A stretch of DNA of 64,000 nucleotides from Brevundimonas fontaquae (lineage in GTDB: Bacteria; Pseudomonadota; Alphaproteobacteria; Caulobacterales; Caulobacteraceae), in the NCBI RefSeq assembly GCF_017086445.1, contig NZ_CP070968.1, positions 1,860,001 through 1,924,000 on the forward strand, read 5' to 3'. Position numbers and translations under genes: made by a program. Each line of letters begins with the position of its first letter. Within the stretch, counting starts at the first letter, position 1. The notes under the pieces are model-generated. The model made no database searches. It was not told the origin of the DNA and saw only the letters and a program-made list of their open reading frames with translations. Shown here in pieces: positions 26,713-35,733 of the stretch.

Positions 26713-27819
26713 ATGCCGAACCTGATCCACGACCTGCCTTACGCCGACGTCCGCGACGCCATCGCTCGCCTGATGGACAATCTGGTGAACATCAAGGACG
26801 ACACCGGCGAGTTCCTGCTGCGTCTGGAAGACGGCCGCGTCATCGACACCAAAGGGTGGAACGACTGGGAGTGGACCCACGGCATCGGCCTTTACGGCAT
26901 CTACAAGCTGTATGAGCAGACCAATGATCCGGCGGCGCTGGAGATCATGCTGAACTGGTTCCGCGACCGGTTCGCCGCCGGGACGCCGACCAAGAACATC
27001 AACACCGTCTCGCCTTTCCTGACCCTGGCCTATCTGTACGAGCAGACAGGCGACCAGACCTTCATCCCCTATCTGGATGCGTGGGCGGAATGGCTGATGG
27101 ACGGCCTGCCCCGCACCGAGGAGGACGGGTTTCAGCACATCGTCTTCAACGACGAGAACCCGCAGGAACTGTGGGACGACACCTTGATGATGAGTGTCCT
27201 GCCACTGGCCAAGATCGGCCTGGTTCTGGATCGCCCGCACTATGTCGAGGAAGCCAAGAAGCAGTTCCTCATCCACATCAAATACCTGTTCGACCGCAAG
27301 ACCGGCCTGTGGTTCCACGGCTGGACCTTCCTGGGGCGACACAACTTCGCCGACGCCCTGTGGGCGCGCGGGAACTGCTGGGTCACCATCGCCATCCCGG
27401 AGTTCATCGAGCTGCTGGATCTGCCCCCCGAGGACAGCCTGCGCCGCTTCCTGATCGAGACGCTGGATGCCCAGGTGAAGGCCTTGGCCGAGCATCAGGA
27501 CGAGAGCGGCCTGTGGCGCACCCTGATCCCCGATCACGACAGCTATCTGGAGGCTTCGGCCACCGCCGGCTTCGCCTACGGCATCCTGAAGGCTGTCCGC
27601 AAACGCTACATCGGCGCCGAATACGCCCCGATGGCGCTGAAGGCAGTCAAGGGCGTGTTGGCCAACATCTCGGACGACGGCGAACTGCAGCAGGTGTCTT
27701 TCGGAACGCCCGTCTTCGATGAGTTGCAGGGCTACAAGGACATTCCGCTGACTTCCATGCCTTACGGCCAGTCGCTGGCAATCCTGTGCCTGGGCGAATT
27801 CCTGCGTCAGTACATCTGA
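26713..27819 (+). CDS. Unsaturated rhamnogalacturonyl hydrolase, GH105
   Basis: A 368-aa (alpha/alpha)6-barrel enzyme, YteR/YesR type. Marks: WEWTHGIGLYGIYKLYE near residue 55, WDDTLMMSVLPLAKIG near residue 155 with the catalytic Asp, LWFHGWTF, and the RGNCWVTIAIPEF stretch. It adds water across the double bond of deltaGalA, releasing L-rhamnose and 5-keto-4-deoxyuronate. No signal peptide, so it acts in the cytoplasm. Start ATG 26713; the upstream in-frame extension has no coding character. 25 nt ahead of the symporter gene, likely one operon. Confidence 0.92.
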   Translation: MPNLIHDLPYADVRDAIARLMDNLVNIKDDTGEFLLRLEDGRVIDTKGWNDWEWTHGIGLYGIYKLYEQTNDPAALEIMLNWFRDRFAAGTPTKNINTVSPFLTLAYLYEQTGDQTFIPYLDAWAEWLMDGLPRTEEDGFQHIVFNDENPQELWDDTLMMSVLPLAKIGLVLDRPHYVEEAKKQFLIHIKYLFDRKTGLWFHGWTFLGRHNFADALWARGNCWVTIAIPEFIELLDLPPEDSLRRFLIETLDAQVKALAEHQDESGLWRTLIPDHDSYLEASATAGFAYGILKAVRKRYIGAEYAPMALKAVKGVLANISDDGELQQVSFGTPVFDELQGYKDIPLTSMPYGQSLAILCLGEFLRQYI

Positions 27820-27844
27820 CGCGACGCGGCCTGGAGAAGCTCAG

Positions 27845-29434
27845 ATGACGTCCACGCTATCGTCCGTCCGCAGCCCGCGCTGGTACAACTACTGGGGCTG
27901 GGGCTCCGGCGACATGCTGGGGGCGGGGGCCCAAGCCGTCATCACCGGCTGGCTGTTCTACTTCTTCACGACCTTCTGCGACCTGGCGCCGGTCGAGGCT
28001 GGCCTGATCCTGGGCCTGCCGCGTCTGCTGGAGGCCATCACCTGTCCGTTGATCGGCTATGTGTCGGACAATCTGCGCCATACCTGGATCGGCAGGACGG
28101 TGGGGCGGCGCAAGATCTTCCTCCTGATCACTATTCCTCTGCTGCCCAGCTTCGCCCTGATCTTCATCAGCGGCCAGACCTTCGTCTATTACCTGACGAC
28201 CTTCATCTTCTTCGAGCTGCTCTACACGATGTTTCTCATCCCCTGGGAAACGCTCGCGGCCGAGATGACCAAGGACTATAAGGAAAAGGCCAAGTTCGCC
28301 GGAGCGCGTATGCTGGTGGCGCAAAGCTCGGCCATCCTGGCCTCCTATCTGCCGACCCTGATCATCAACAACTTCGGGGGCAAGGATTCGGCCCAGACCT
28401 TCCTGATCATGGCGACCATCTTCGGCCTGTTGTTCAGCGCCGTGGTGATCCTGGTCGTGATCTTCACCTGGGAGCGGCCGTTCACGGAGGCGGAAAAGGC
28501 GGTAAAGGCCGAGCCGCCCAGCCTGCGCAAGGCGCTGCTGATCCCGGTGAACATGTTCCGCGACCTGTTCTCGACGCTGCGCATTCGCGCTTTTCGCCAG
28601 CATCTGTCGATCTATCTGGGCGGCTATATCTCGCAGGACATCTTCAACACCGCCTTCCCGATATTCGTGGCCACGGTGATGCTGGGCGCGACGGTGATGA
28701 TCTCGCAGATGATGACGGTGATGTATGTCGCCCAGCTGCTCTCGGTCATGGTGGCGATCCATCTCGTCATTCGCATTGGGCCTGTGATCGCCTATCGCAT
28801 CGCGGCAGGCTTCTTCACCTCCGCCCTGATGCTGTTGCTGATCTTCTACTTCGTGCGGCCGATGGTCGGGGGGCAGGATCTGTTCGCCCCGATCAATCCG
28901 GTCTCGGGCGGCTTCAACCTGAGCGCCGCCTTCTGGCTGCTTGGCCCGATCGTTCTGGCGGGGCTGGGGCGTGGCACGCTGAACTTCGTGCCCTGGTCGG
29001 TCTATAACTATCTGCCGGACGTCGATGAGGCGGTCACGGGTCAGCGTCGCGAGGGCATCTTCGCCGGCGTAATGACCCTGGTGCGTAAGGTCGCCCAGTC
29101 CGGGGCCATCATCCTGACCGGCTGGATTATTGAGGCCGGTGGCTATGTCTCGCCCAAGGCCGGGGCGGCGGGGGCCGTGGTCGTGCAGACGCCGGGCGCG
29201 GTGGCCACGGTCGCCGGTCTGCTGGTGTTCGGGCCGATGCTGGTCATGGCGGCTGGCGCGATCCTCTCCTGGTCGTTCCGATTGGATCAGCCTAGCCATG
29301 CGGTTCTGATGAATGAGATCGACCGGCTGAGAGCCGGTGAGACAGAGCCTTCGAGTCCCGAAGCCAAGACCATAGTCGAAGGCCTGACGGGCTGGAGATA
29401 CGACCGTCTTTGGGGTCGTAACAGATTGACATAG
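27845..29434 (+). CDS. GPH-family sugar:cation symporter (MelB-like MFS_2)
   Basis: A 529-aa inner-membrane protein with about 12 helices. The opening WYNYWGWGSGDMLGAGAQAVITGWLFYFFTTF and the first cytoplasmic loop DNLRHTWIGRTVGRRKIF (charged R-x-GRRK loop) are typical of the GPH/MelB family. GPH carriers take up glycosides and disaccharides. Placed directly behind GH105, it is the best candidate for import of deltaGalA-Rha or a short oligomer from periplasm to cytoplasm. Substrate inferred from context only. Confidence 0.85.
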   Translation: MTSTLSSVRSPRWYNYWGWGSGDMLGAGAQAVITGWLFYFFTTFCDLAPVEAGLILGLPRLLEAITCPLIGYVSDNLRHTWIGRTVGRRKIFLLITIPLLPSFALIFISGQTFVYYLTTFIFFELLYTMFLIPWETLAAEMTKDYKEKAKFAGARMLVAQSSAILASYLPTLIINNFGGKDSAQTFLIMATIFGLLFSAVVILVVIFTWERPFTEAEKAVKAEPPSLRKALLIPVNMFRDLFSTLRIRAFRQHLSIYLGGYISQDIFNTAFPIFVATVMLGATVMISQMMTVMYVAQLLSVMVAIHLVIRIGPVIAYRIAAGFFTSALMLLLIFYFVRPMVGGQDLFAPINPVSGGFNLSAAFWLLGPIVLAGLGRGTLNFVPWSVYNYLPDVDEAVTGQRREGIFAGVMTLVRKVAQSGAIILTGWIIEAGGYVSPKAGAAGAVVVQTPGAVATVAGLLVFGPMLVMAAGAILSWSFRLDQPSHAVLMNEIDRLRAGETEPSSPEAKTIVEGLTGWRYDRLWGRNRLT

Positions 29435-29469
29435 CACGTATTTATAGGCGCTGCTTGCGAGGTTCCCAT

Positions 29470-29493
29470 AATATGAAACTACAATTTCATATT
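29470..29493. promoter_or_regulatory. Perfect inverted repeat, candidate operator of the TonB-receptor promoter
   Basis: The arms AATATGAAA and TTTCATATT are exact complements, separated by CTACAA, and abut the -35 box. The inner TGAAA...TTTCA pattern resembles the enterobacterial KdgR (IclR-family) box, which spaces these arms by 5 rather than 6 nt. The island encodes its own IclR regulator. The link is inference. Confidence 0.55.
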
Positions 29494-29521
29494 TGGCACA
29501 AAGCTTCTGTGATGCTATAAG
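29493..29521 (+). promoter_or_regulatory. Sigma-70-type promoter of the TonB receptor
   Basis: TTGGCA (29493-29498), 17 nt, TATAAG (29516-29521). Transcription would start near 29528, leaving a leader of about 225 nt before the GTG at 29755. The whole gap 29435-29754 otherwise holds only the inverted repeat and very short reading frames. Confidence 0.6.
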
Positions 29522-29573
29522 TGTGTCACAACAAGAAGATGAGTCCGCAAAGGACCGCTTGCCGGAGGGAAAC

Positions 29574-29636
29574 GTGAAGGCCGCGTCAGCGGGGCAGACG
29601 TCCATCGACGCCGCCGCTAACGCCAACTGCAGATGA
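29574..29636 (+). CDS. Possible 20-aa leader ORF in the TonB-receptor 5' UTR
   Basis: GTG at 29574 has a good GGAGG site at 29564-29568 and runs 20 codons to TGA (MKAASAGQTSIDAAANANCR, with GTG read as Met). An overlapping 12-codon ATG frame starts at 29539. No similarity is recognised. It may be a chance frame or a translated leader. Confidence 0.2.
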   Translation: MKAASAGQTSIDAAANANCR

Positions 29637-29754
29637 TCTGACGGGCGTGAATGACGCTCGCAACCTCAGCCTTCGAAACCAGGATCGCCAATGGGGAGCG
29701 GTCACGAGGGCGTAGCTCAAACAATAAGGCCGCCGGGCCAGAGGAGGAACTTCA

Positions 29755-32700
29755 GTGACGAAACAGTCGAACGGGCGATGGGCTCGCCGCTTCATGTATA
29801 CCGCCGGCGCCGCCGCCCTGATGCTGGCCTCCGCCAGCGCCGCGAACGCGCAGCAGGCGACGGAAATCCAGGCGTCGGACGCCCCGGTTTCGAACGTCGA
29901 TGAAGTCGTGGTCGTCGGCACCCGCTCCAGCCTTCAGTCTGCGATGAACCGCAAGCGTTCCGCCAGCACCGTTTCGGACTCCATCGTCGCCGACGACATC
30001 GGCCAGTTTCCCGACAAGAACGTAGGTGAAGCGCTGGGTCGCGTCACCGGGGTTCAGCTTTCGCGTGATTTCGGCGAAGGCAACGCCGTCTCGATCCGGG
30101 GCGTCGAGCCGGACCTGAACCGTGTCGAGATCAACGGCGTCAGCGTCCTTTCCACGGCGGGCAATCTGAACGTCTATGGCGGCGGCGGTCGTTCCAACGA
30201 TTTCCGCGAACTGCCTGCCGAGATCGTCAAGTCCATCGACGTCTTCAAGGGCTTCACCGCCGACATGACCGAAGGCGCAGTGGGCGGCACAGTGTCGGTC
30301 CAGACGCGCAAGCCTTTGGACTTCCGCAACTCCACCTTCTCCATGACGTTGTCGGGCCAAAAGCTGGACACCCTGCCTGACTGGAAGCCCCGCGCTAGCG
30401 TTTTCGGCGCGACCCAGCTGCTGGACGGCCGCTTGGGTCTGATGGCCAATGTCACCTATGACAGCGTTCAGACGCGAGGCGACTTCTACGACGACCACTC
30501 TTGGGCGCGTCTGGCGGATTTCGACAATTCGGCGGAAAAGACAGTCAACTACTACAACCAGTCCTACAGCCGAGCCGTGAACGATGCGATCGCCGCCGTC
30601 GGCAGCGAGGCGGCGTGCGCAACCTTTACGACGCCGGACGCCAACACCCTGACGACAGCACAAGCGCGCACTGCGTGCCAAAGCCAGTGGTACGACTATA
30701 ACCCCCGCGTTCCGCGCTATCGCGTGTGGACGCGCGATGACAAACGGACGTCGGGGGAGTTCACGGCGGAATACAAGTTCGCTGAAAACCTGCGCGGCTT
30801 TATCACCTATCAGACCAACAGCCGGACCCAGCAGTTGAACGACATCAACTACGGGACGGATTTCACCAGCCTTGATCGTCTCAACTACGCTGTCGGAAAC
30901 ACCTGCCCGCGGGTGACGACGACCACGGCCGAAGCTGTGCCAGGCGTGGTCGTGGATGCAAACCACAACGTCATCCAGTACAGAGTCGGCAACTGCCTTG
31001 GCACCTCTGGGCGCGGCGGCGATACCGCGTTCAGCATCTCGTCGCGCGACTTCCGCTACGAAACCAGCTCCGATTACATCACCTATGGACTGAAGTGGTA
31101 CAACGACCGCTTCAAAGTCGACTTCCTGGGCGCTAACGCCAAGAGCGAGACGCTGAGCCAGACCAACAACGTCTCCGTCAGCTTCAACACGCCGGGCATG
31201 GTTGTCAGCCTGGAGCCCGGAACCTCAGCGCCGATTTTCACCTTCGCGCCGGGCTTCTCGCCGTCGGACGCCTCTGCGGTCAGCCAGTATCAGATCCAGT
31301 ATCGCCCGTCGCAATCGTCCAACAAGGAAGATCAGTACAAGCTGGACGTCGACTTCGATCCGCGCACGACCTTCCTGACCAACATCAAGTTCGGCGGGCG
31401 GTATTCGAACGCCGAGACCCAGGGCTACGACTACGGCGGCTTCATCGTCAGCCCCGGCGCCAACCTGGCGTCTGAACTCGACAACATCGTCATCTACGCA
31501 AACTCGATCAACTCGACGGCGCGCGTCAGCGACACGGCGACGGTGGATCAGACGGCGGCGCTATATGGCAATCCATATCAGACCAACTACTGGAACACGA
31601 CCGAGACTTGGTCGCGCGCTTTCTCGAATTCGGTGTTCGGATCTGCCATGACGGCGCTGCCGTCGGACTTTTACTACGGCGGCGGCGCTCTGCCGGCCAA
31701 CTGGCTGTATCCGAACTTCAACGCCATCGCCCAAAACTTGGATACCAGCCACTTCAATCTGGACAACCTGTATTCCGGCGTCGGCAACGACGGAAAGACC
31801 TACGATCAAATCCCGTATCGCGTGAAGGAGCAGACCGACGCCCAGTACGTACGCTTGGATTGGGCCCTCCCGATCTTCGGCCTGGATCTCGTTGGGAACT
31901 TGGGTCTGCGTCGCGTTCATACCCAGACCAATACGGCGGGCAAGTTCACGCGCAGCGAGACCCGGCTGGTCAACGGCGTGACGACGACGGCAGTGGTGTC
32001 GAACACCCTGGTTGAGCAGACGCGCGACTACACGAAGTGGCTGCCCAGCTTCAACGTCAATGCCTGGTTGATCGACAACGTGCTGAGCATGCGGGTCGGT
32101 TACGCCAAACTGATGGCGCGGCCGCTATATAACTATCTGCTGCCTAACATGACCTGCACCCTCAACTTCGCCAACGACGGCACGGCGGAAGATGGTCCCG
32201 ACAGCTGCTCGGCCGGAAATCCCGACCTGAAGCCGTATGAGGCGGCGCAGTACGACCTGTCGTTCGAGTGGTATCCGAACCGCGACACCCAGTTCTCGGC
32301 CGGCTTCTTCTACAAGGACATCCAGACCTTCTATCTTCCCTCGCGCACCAGCCTGGGCCAGCGGGATGTGTTCGGCGACGGCGTGCTGTACTTCTATAAC
32401 AGCTATATCAACGGCGAAGGCGCCAAGATTTCGGGCGTTGAGCTAACGGCCAAAACCGCCTTCACCTTCCTGCCCGGCCTGCTATCCGGCCTGGGCGCCG
32501 ACGTAAACTACACCTATCAGGAAGCCTCGGACGTCGGCGTCTTCAGCCAGCTCGATGGTTCGGAACTGTCGTATCCCGGCCTGTCCAGCAACAGCTACAA
32601 CGCGACCCTGTGGTACGAGCGCGGTCCGATCAACGCGCGCCTGGCCTACAACTATCGGTCGGAATATCTGGTGACGGCGGCCGACCAGTCGGGCAATCCG

Positions 32701-32892
32701 ATCATCAAGGAGCCGACCGGCTATCTAGACGGCAAGATCTCGTGGAAGCCGGGCCTGAAGGGGCTGACCCTGTTCGCGGAAGGCAAGAACCTGACCGAGG
32801 AGGATGAAAGCACCTATGCGGGCGACATCCGCCTGATCAACAGGGGCTATTCGGGCCGCCGCTTCTTCCTGGGCGCGACCTACAAATACTGA
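29755..32892 (+). CDS. TonB-dependent receptor for pectic oligosaccharides
   Basis: A 1045-aa outer-membrane transporter. The signal peptide ends near ASAANA, a TonB-box-like DEVVVVGTR follows at about residue 42, then the plug (IVADDIGQFPDKNVGEALGRVTGVQLSRD, SIRGVEPDLNRVEINGV) and a 22-strand barrel ending in the aromatic RRFFLGATYKY. The start is GTG with AGGAGGA 6 nt upstream. Length and plug type fit the carbohydrate TonB receptors of Caulobacterales and sphingomonads. Context makes rhamnogalacturonan oligosaccharides the likely ligand. A terminator follows immediately. Confidence 0.9.
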   Translation: MTKQSNGRWARRFMYTAGAAALMLASASAANAQQATEIQASDAPVSNVDEVVVVGTRSSLQSAMNRKRSASTVSDSIVADDIGQFPDKNVGEALGRVTGVQLSRDFGEGNAVSIRGVEPDLNRVEINGVSVLSTAGNLNVYGGGGRSNDFRELPAEIVKSIDVFKGFTADMTEGAVGGTVSVQTRKPLDFRNSTFSMTLSGQKLDTLPDWKPRASVFGATQLLDGRLGLMANVTYDSVQTRGDFYDDHSWARLADFDNSAEKTVNYYNQSYSRAVNDAIAAVGSEAACATFTTPDANTLTTAQARTACQSQWYDYNPRVPRYRVWTRDDKRTSGEFTAEYKFAENLRGFITYQTNSRTQQLNDINYGTDFTSLDRLNYAVGNTCPRVTTTTAEAVPGVVVDANHNVIQYRVGNCLGTSGRGGDTAFSISSRDFRYETSSDYITYGLKWYNDRFKVDFLGANAKSETLSQTNNVSVSFNTPGMVVSLEPGTSAPIFTFAPGFSPSDASAVSQYQIQYRPSQSSNKEDQYKLDVDFDPRTTFLTNIKFGGRYSNAETQGYDYGGFIVSPGANLASELDNIVIYANSINSTARVSDTATVDQTAALYGNPYQTNYWNTTETWSRAFSNSVFGSAMTALPSDFYYGGGALPANWLYPNFNAIAQNLDTSHFNLDNLYSGVGNDGKTYDQIPYRVKEQTDAQYVRLDWALPIFGLDLVGNLGLRRVHTQTNTAGKFTRSETRLVNGVTTTAVVSNTLVEQTRDYTKWLPSFNVNAWLIDNVLSMRVGYAKLMARPLYNYLLPNMTCTLNFANDGTAEDGPDSCSAGNPDLKPYEAAQYDLSFEWYPNRDTQFSAGFFYKDIQTFYLPSRTSLGQRDVFGDGVLYFYNSYINGEGAKISGVELTAKTAFTFLPGLLSGLGADVNYTYQEASDVGVFSQLDGSELSYPGLSSNSYNATLWYERGPINARLAYNYRSEYLVTAADQSGNPIIKEPTGYLDGKISWKPGLKGLTLFAEGKNLTEEDESTYAGDIRLINRGYSGRRFFLGATYKY

Positions 32893-32908
32893 AATCTCTC
32901 TGAGGACT

Positions 32909-32943
32909 GGGCCGTCGCTTCCGAGCGGCGGCCCTTCTTTTTT
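32909..32943 (+). terminator. Intrinsic terminator after the TonB receptor
   Basis: An 11-bp stem, GGGCCGTCGCT / AGCGGCGGCCC (one T-G wobble), with a tccg loop is followed by TTCTTTTTTT. It lies only 36 nt before the next plus-strand start, so readthrough may limit lyase expression, or the lyase uses a promoter within the receptor gene. Confidence 0.88.
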
Positions 32944-32978
32944 AGCGTAAGGCGCCGCTGGGGCGGCGGGAGTTGACC

Positions 32979-35714
32979 ATGGCGTTCCAACCTTCTCGGC
33001 GTCACCTGCTTATGGGCGCCGTCTCTCTCGCAGCGGCTCAGGCTGTGTCCGGCTCCGCCCTGGCCGCGCCCCGCCGCAGCGCGCCCGCCACACCGCTGCG
33101 CTGGCTGGATGGCCATAAGCCCGCCCGGCTGGAGGGAACGACCTTCGGCGTGCCGTGGCCCCGCGGCGCCCTTCGCCCTAATCAGGCGTTCAGCATTCGC
33201 GACGGATCAGGGCGCGCAACGCCCGCCCAATCCTGGCCGATCGCCTATTGGCCGGACGGCTCGCTGAAATGGTCGGCCCATGCGGTGACGAGCGACGCGG
33301 CGCTGGATGGCCTGACGCTGGCGCCGGGCGCCTCGCCTGCACCCGCCAAAGCTGTGAAGGTCGCCGATCAGGGCCAGCAGATCGTCGTTACGGTCGGCGA
33401 TCTGGAATGGCGCGTGCCGAAGTCGGGCGACGCCTTGGTTTCCGGCGCCACGCGTGGCGGCCGTCCCGTCGTGGGCAAGCTGTCGCTGGTCGCCCTGTCG
33501 CAGGACAAGCCTGAACTGGAGGCGGGCGGCGCGGTGAAATCATCGCGCTACGGCGTGCGCATCCGCCAGGCCGTGGTCGAACAGTCCGGCCCCGTGCGCG
33601 GGGTGATCAAGCTGGACGGCGTTCACACCGATGGGACGCGCGAGTGGCTGCCGGTTTCGGTGCGGCTGTATTTCTATGCTGGATCGGACGCCGTGCGGAT
33701 CGTCCACAGCTTCATCTTCGACGGCGACCCGAAGACCGATTTCATCCGGGGGCTGGGCGCCGTCGCCGAGACGCCGATGGCCGACGAAAGCTATAACCGC
33801 CACATCCGTTTCGCCGGAGAGGACGAGGGGGTGTGGGGCGAGGCGGTGCGGACCCTGACGGGCCTGCGAACGCGTGCAAATCCGGCGGCCGCCGTGCGCC
33901 AGGCCCAGATCGAGGGTCGTGCGGTGGCCTTCGCCGACCTGCCCGACATCCTGAAGAACGACGGGCTGCAATGGGTGCCGGAGTGGGGCGACTTTTCCTT
34001 CAGCCAGCTGTCGCCGGACGGTTTCACCCTGCGCAAGCGGACCAGCGAAGGTCATGCCTGGATCGATTCCAATGCGGGCAAGCGCAGTCGGGGCCTGGCC
34101 TATGTCGGCGGCGCCTCGGGCGGGGTCGCCTTGGGGCTGAAAGACTTCTGGCAACGCGCGCCAGTCGCCCTGGACATCCGCAACGCCCATACCGACACCG
34201 CGCAACTGACGGCCTGGATGTGGTCTCCGGAAGCCCCGGCGATGGACCTGCGCCCCTATCGCAGCGCCAACGGCATGGACACCACTGCTGAAGAACTGGT
34301 CGGGCTGGACATCACCTATGAGGACTATGAAGCCGGCTGGGACGACGCCCACGGCATCGCCCGCACGTCCGAGCTGACCCTTTGGGCTCTGGACGCGACG
34401 CCGTCGCACGCGGACTTCTCGGCCATGGCCGAACAGATCGCCGATCCGGCGCGTCTGACGGTCGAGCCGGCGCGACTGCATATGGCGGGCGTGTTCGGCG
34501 AATGGTCGCTGCCCAATGCGTCCACGCCTATCCGCGCGGCGCTGGAAGGGCGGCTGAGACATCTGCTGGATCACTATCTCCAGGAGGTCGATCAGCGGCG
34601 CTGGTACGGCTTCTGGTCCTATGGCGACGTCATGCACACCTATGACCCGGATCGTCACATGTGGCGCTACGACGTGGGCGGATACGCCTGGGACAACTCC
34701 GAGCTTTCGACCGACCTGTGGCTTTGGACCAGCTATCTGCGGACGGGCCGCGCCGATGTGTTCAAGCTGGCCGAGGCCATGACGCGCCACACGGGCGAGG
34801 TGGATGTCTATCACCTGGGCCGGTTCAAGGGGTTCGGCACGCGCCACGGCGTGCAGCACTGGTCGGATTCGTCCAAGCAGCCGCGCGTGTCGAATGTCGC
34901 CTACCGCCGCATCTACTACTTCCTGACGGCGGACGAGCGGGTCGGGGATCTGATGCGCGAACTGAACGAGTCGGATTACGCGCTTCAGAACGTCGACATC
35001 TCGCGCAAGCTGCCACCCGCACCCGGCCGCGCCGTGCCCGAGGGGCAGGTGGTCTCGGGCTTCGGCACGTCATGGGGCGCGTTCATCTCGGCCTGGCTGA
35101 CGGAATGGGAGCGGACGGGCGACCGCCGCTGGCGCGACCGGATCGTCAACGGCATGACCACCATCGGCGGCATGAAGCGCCGCTGGTTCGCCGGGGAGGC
35201 TCCGTTCGACCTGGCCACCGGCCGATATCAGGGCCAAGGCGACTATGTCGCCGTGTCGCATCTGAACGCCGTCTTCGGCGTGGCGGAGATGAACGCTGAG
35301 CTGCTCGATCTGCTGGACGTGCCGTCCTATCGCCGGGCGTGGCTGGAATATTGCCGCTATTACAACGCCCCTGACAACGACATCGCCGGCCTGCTGGGCG
35401 AGGCGCCCAAGGGCCGATCGCTGACCGAGGCGCACTCACGCCTGACCGCCTATGCGGCCAACAAGGAAGGCGACGCCGCCCTGGCGCAACGGGCCTGGAG
35501 CGAGTTCCTGGGCAAAGATCCGACCAAGTTGCAGGCGCTCCTGGGGGCTCGTTCGACGACTGTGGGCGGTGTGGATGTTCTGCGTCCCATCCAGGAGGAC
35601 GCGCAGGTCTCCACCAACGACGCGGCGCAATGGAGTTTGGCCGCCATCGAAAACCTGGCTCTGATCGGCGACAGTCTGGAAGAGGCGGCGGCGCGTCTGG
35701 GGTACAGGCCCTGA
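32979..35714 (+). CDS. PcRGLX/YetA-like exo-rhamnogalacturonan lyase (PL26)
   Basis: A 911-aa exported enzyme with a twin-arginine signal (SRRHLLMGAVSLAAAQAVSG). The N-terminal RIFT-barrel region (LEGTTFGVPWPRGALRPNQAF, then YWPDGSLKWSAHAV, residues 40-95) is the hallmark of the PcRGLX/YetA family. A beta-sandwich follows, then an (alpha/alpha)-toroid with WYGFWSYGDVMHTYD and NSELSTDLWLW. PL26 members split the rhamnogalacturonan-I backbone exolytically, giving unsaturated GalA-Rha. ATG 32979 has GGAG 6 nt upstream; a TTG at 32973 is less likely. A non-lyase function cannot be excluded, as few family members have been tested. Confidence 0.75.
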   Translation: MAFQPSRRHLLMGAVSLAAAQAVSGSALAAPRRSAPATPLRWLDGHKPARLEGTTFGVPWPRGALRPNQAFSIRDGSGRATPAQSWPIAYWPDGSLKWSAHAVTSDAALDGLTLAPGASPAPAKAVKVADQGQQIVVTVGDLEWRVPKSGDALVSGATRGGRPVVGKLSLVALSQDKPELEAGGAVKSSRYGVRIRQAVVEQSGPVRGVIKLDGVHTDGTREWLPVSVRLYFYAGSDAVRIVHSFIFDGDPKTDFIRGLGAVAETPMADESYNRHIRFAGEDEGVWGEAVRTLTGLRTRANPAAAVRQAQIEGRAVAFADLPDILKNDGLQWVPEWGDFSFSQLSPDGFTLRKRTSEGHAWIDSNAGKRSRGLAYVGGASGGVALGLKDFWQRAPVALDIRNAHTDTAQLTAWMWSPEAPAMDLRPYRSANGMDTTAEELVGLDITYEDYEAGWDDAHGIARTSELTLWALDATPSHADFSAMAEQIADPARLTVEPARLHMAGVFGEWSLPNASTPIRAALEGRLRHLLDHYLQEVDQRRWYGFWSYGDVMHTYDPDRHMWRYDVGGYAWDNSELSTDLWLWTSYLRTGRADVFKLAEAMTRHTGEVDVYHLGRFKGFGTRHGVQHWSDSSKQPRVSNVAYRRIYYFLTADERVGDLMRELNESDYALQNVDISRKLPPAPGRAVPEGQVVSGFGTSWGAFISAWLTEWERTGDRRWRDRIVNGMTTIGGMKRRWFAGEAPFDLATGRYQGQGDYVAVSHLNAVFGVAEMNAELLDLLDVPSYRRAWLEYCRYYNAPDNDIAGLLGEAPKGRSLTEAHSRLTAYAANKEGDAALAQRAWSEFLGKDPTKLQALLGARSTTVGGVDVLRPIQEDAQVSTNDAAQWSLAAIENLALIGDSLEEAAARLGYRP

Positions 35715-35733
35715 CCGCCGTAAGGCAGCGACG

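Noticed and set aside
27857..29626. 589-aa open frame antisense to the GPH symporter
   Set aside because: Extremely His/Asp/Arg-rich, with no hydrophobic or domain pattern; the plus strand encodes a clear membrane protein.
33540..34859. 439-aa minus-strand frame within the PL26 gene
   Set aside because: Shadow of the PL26-type sequence, no recognisable motif or ribosome site.
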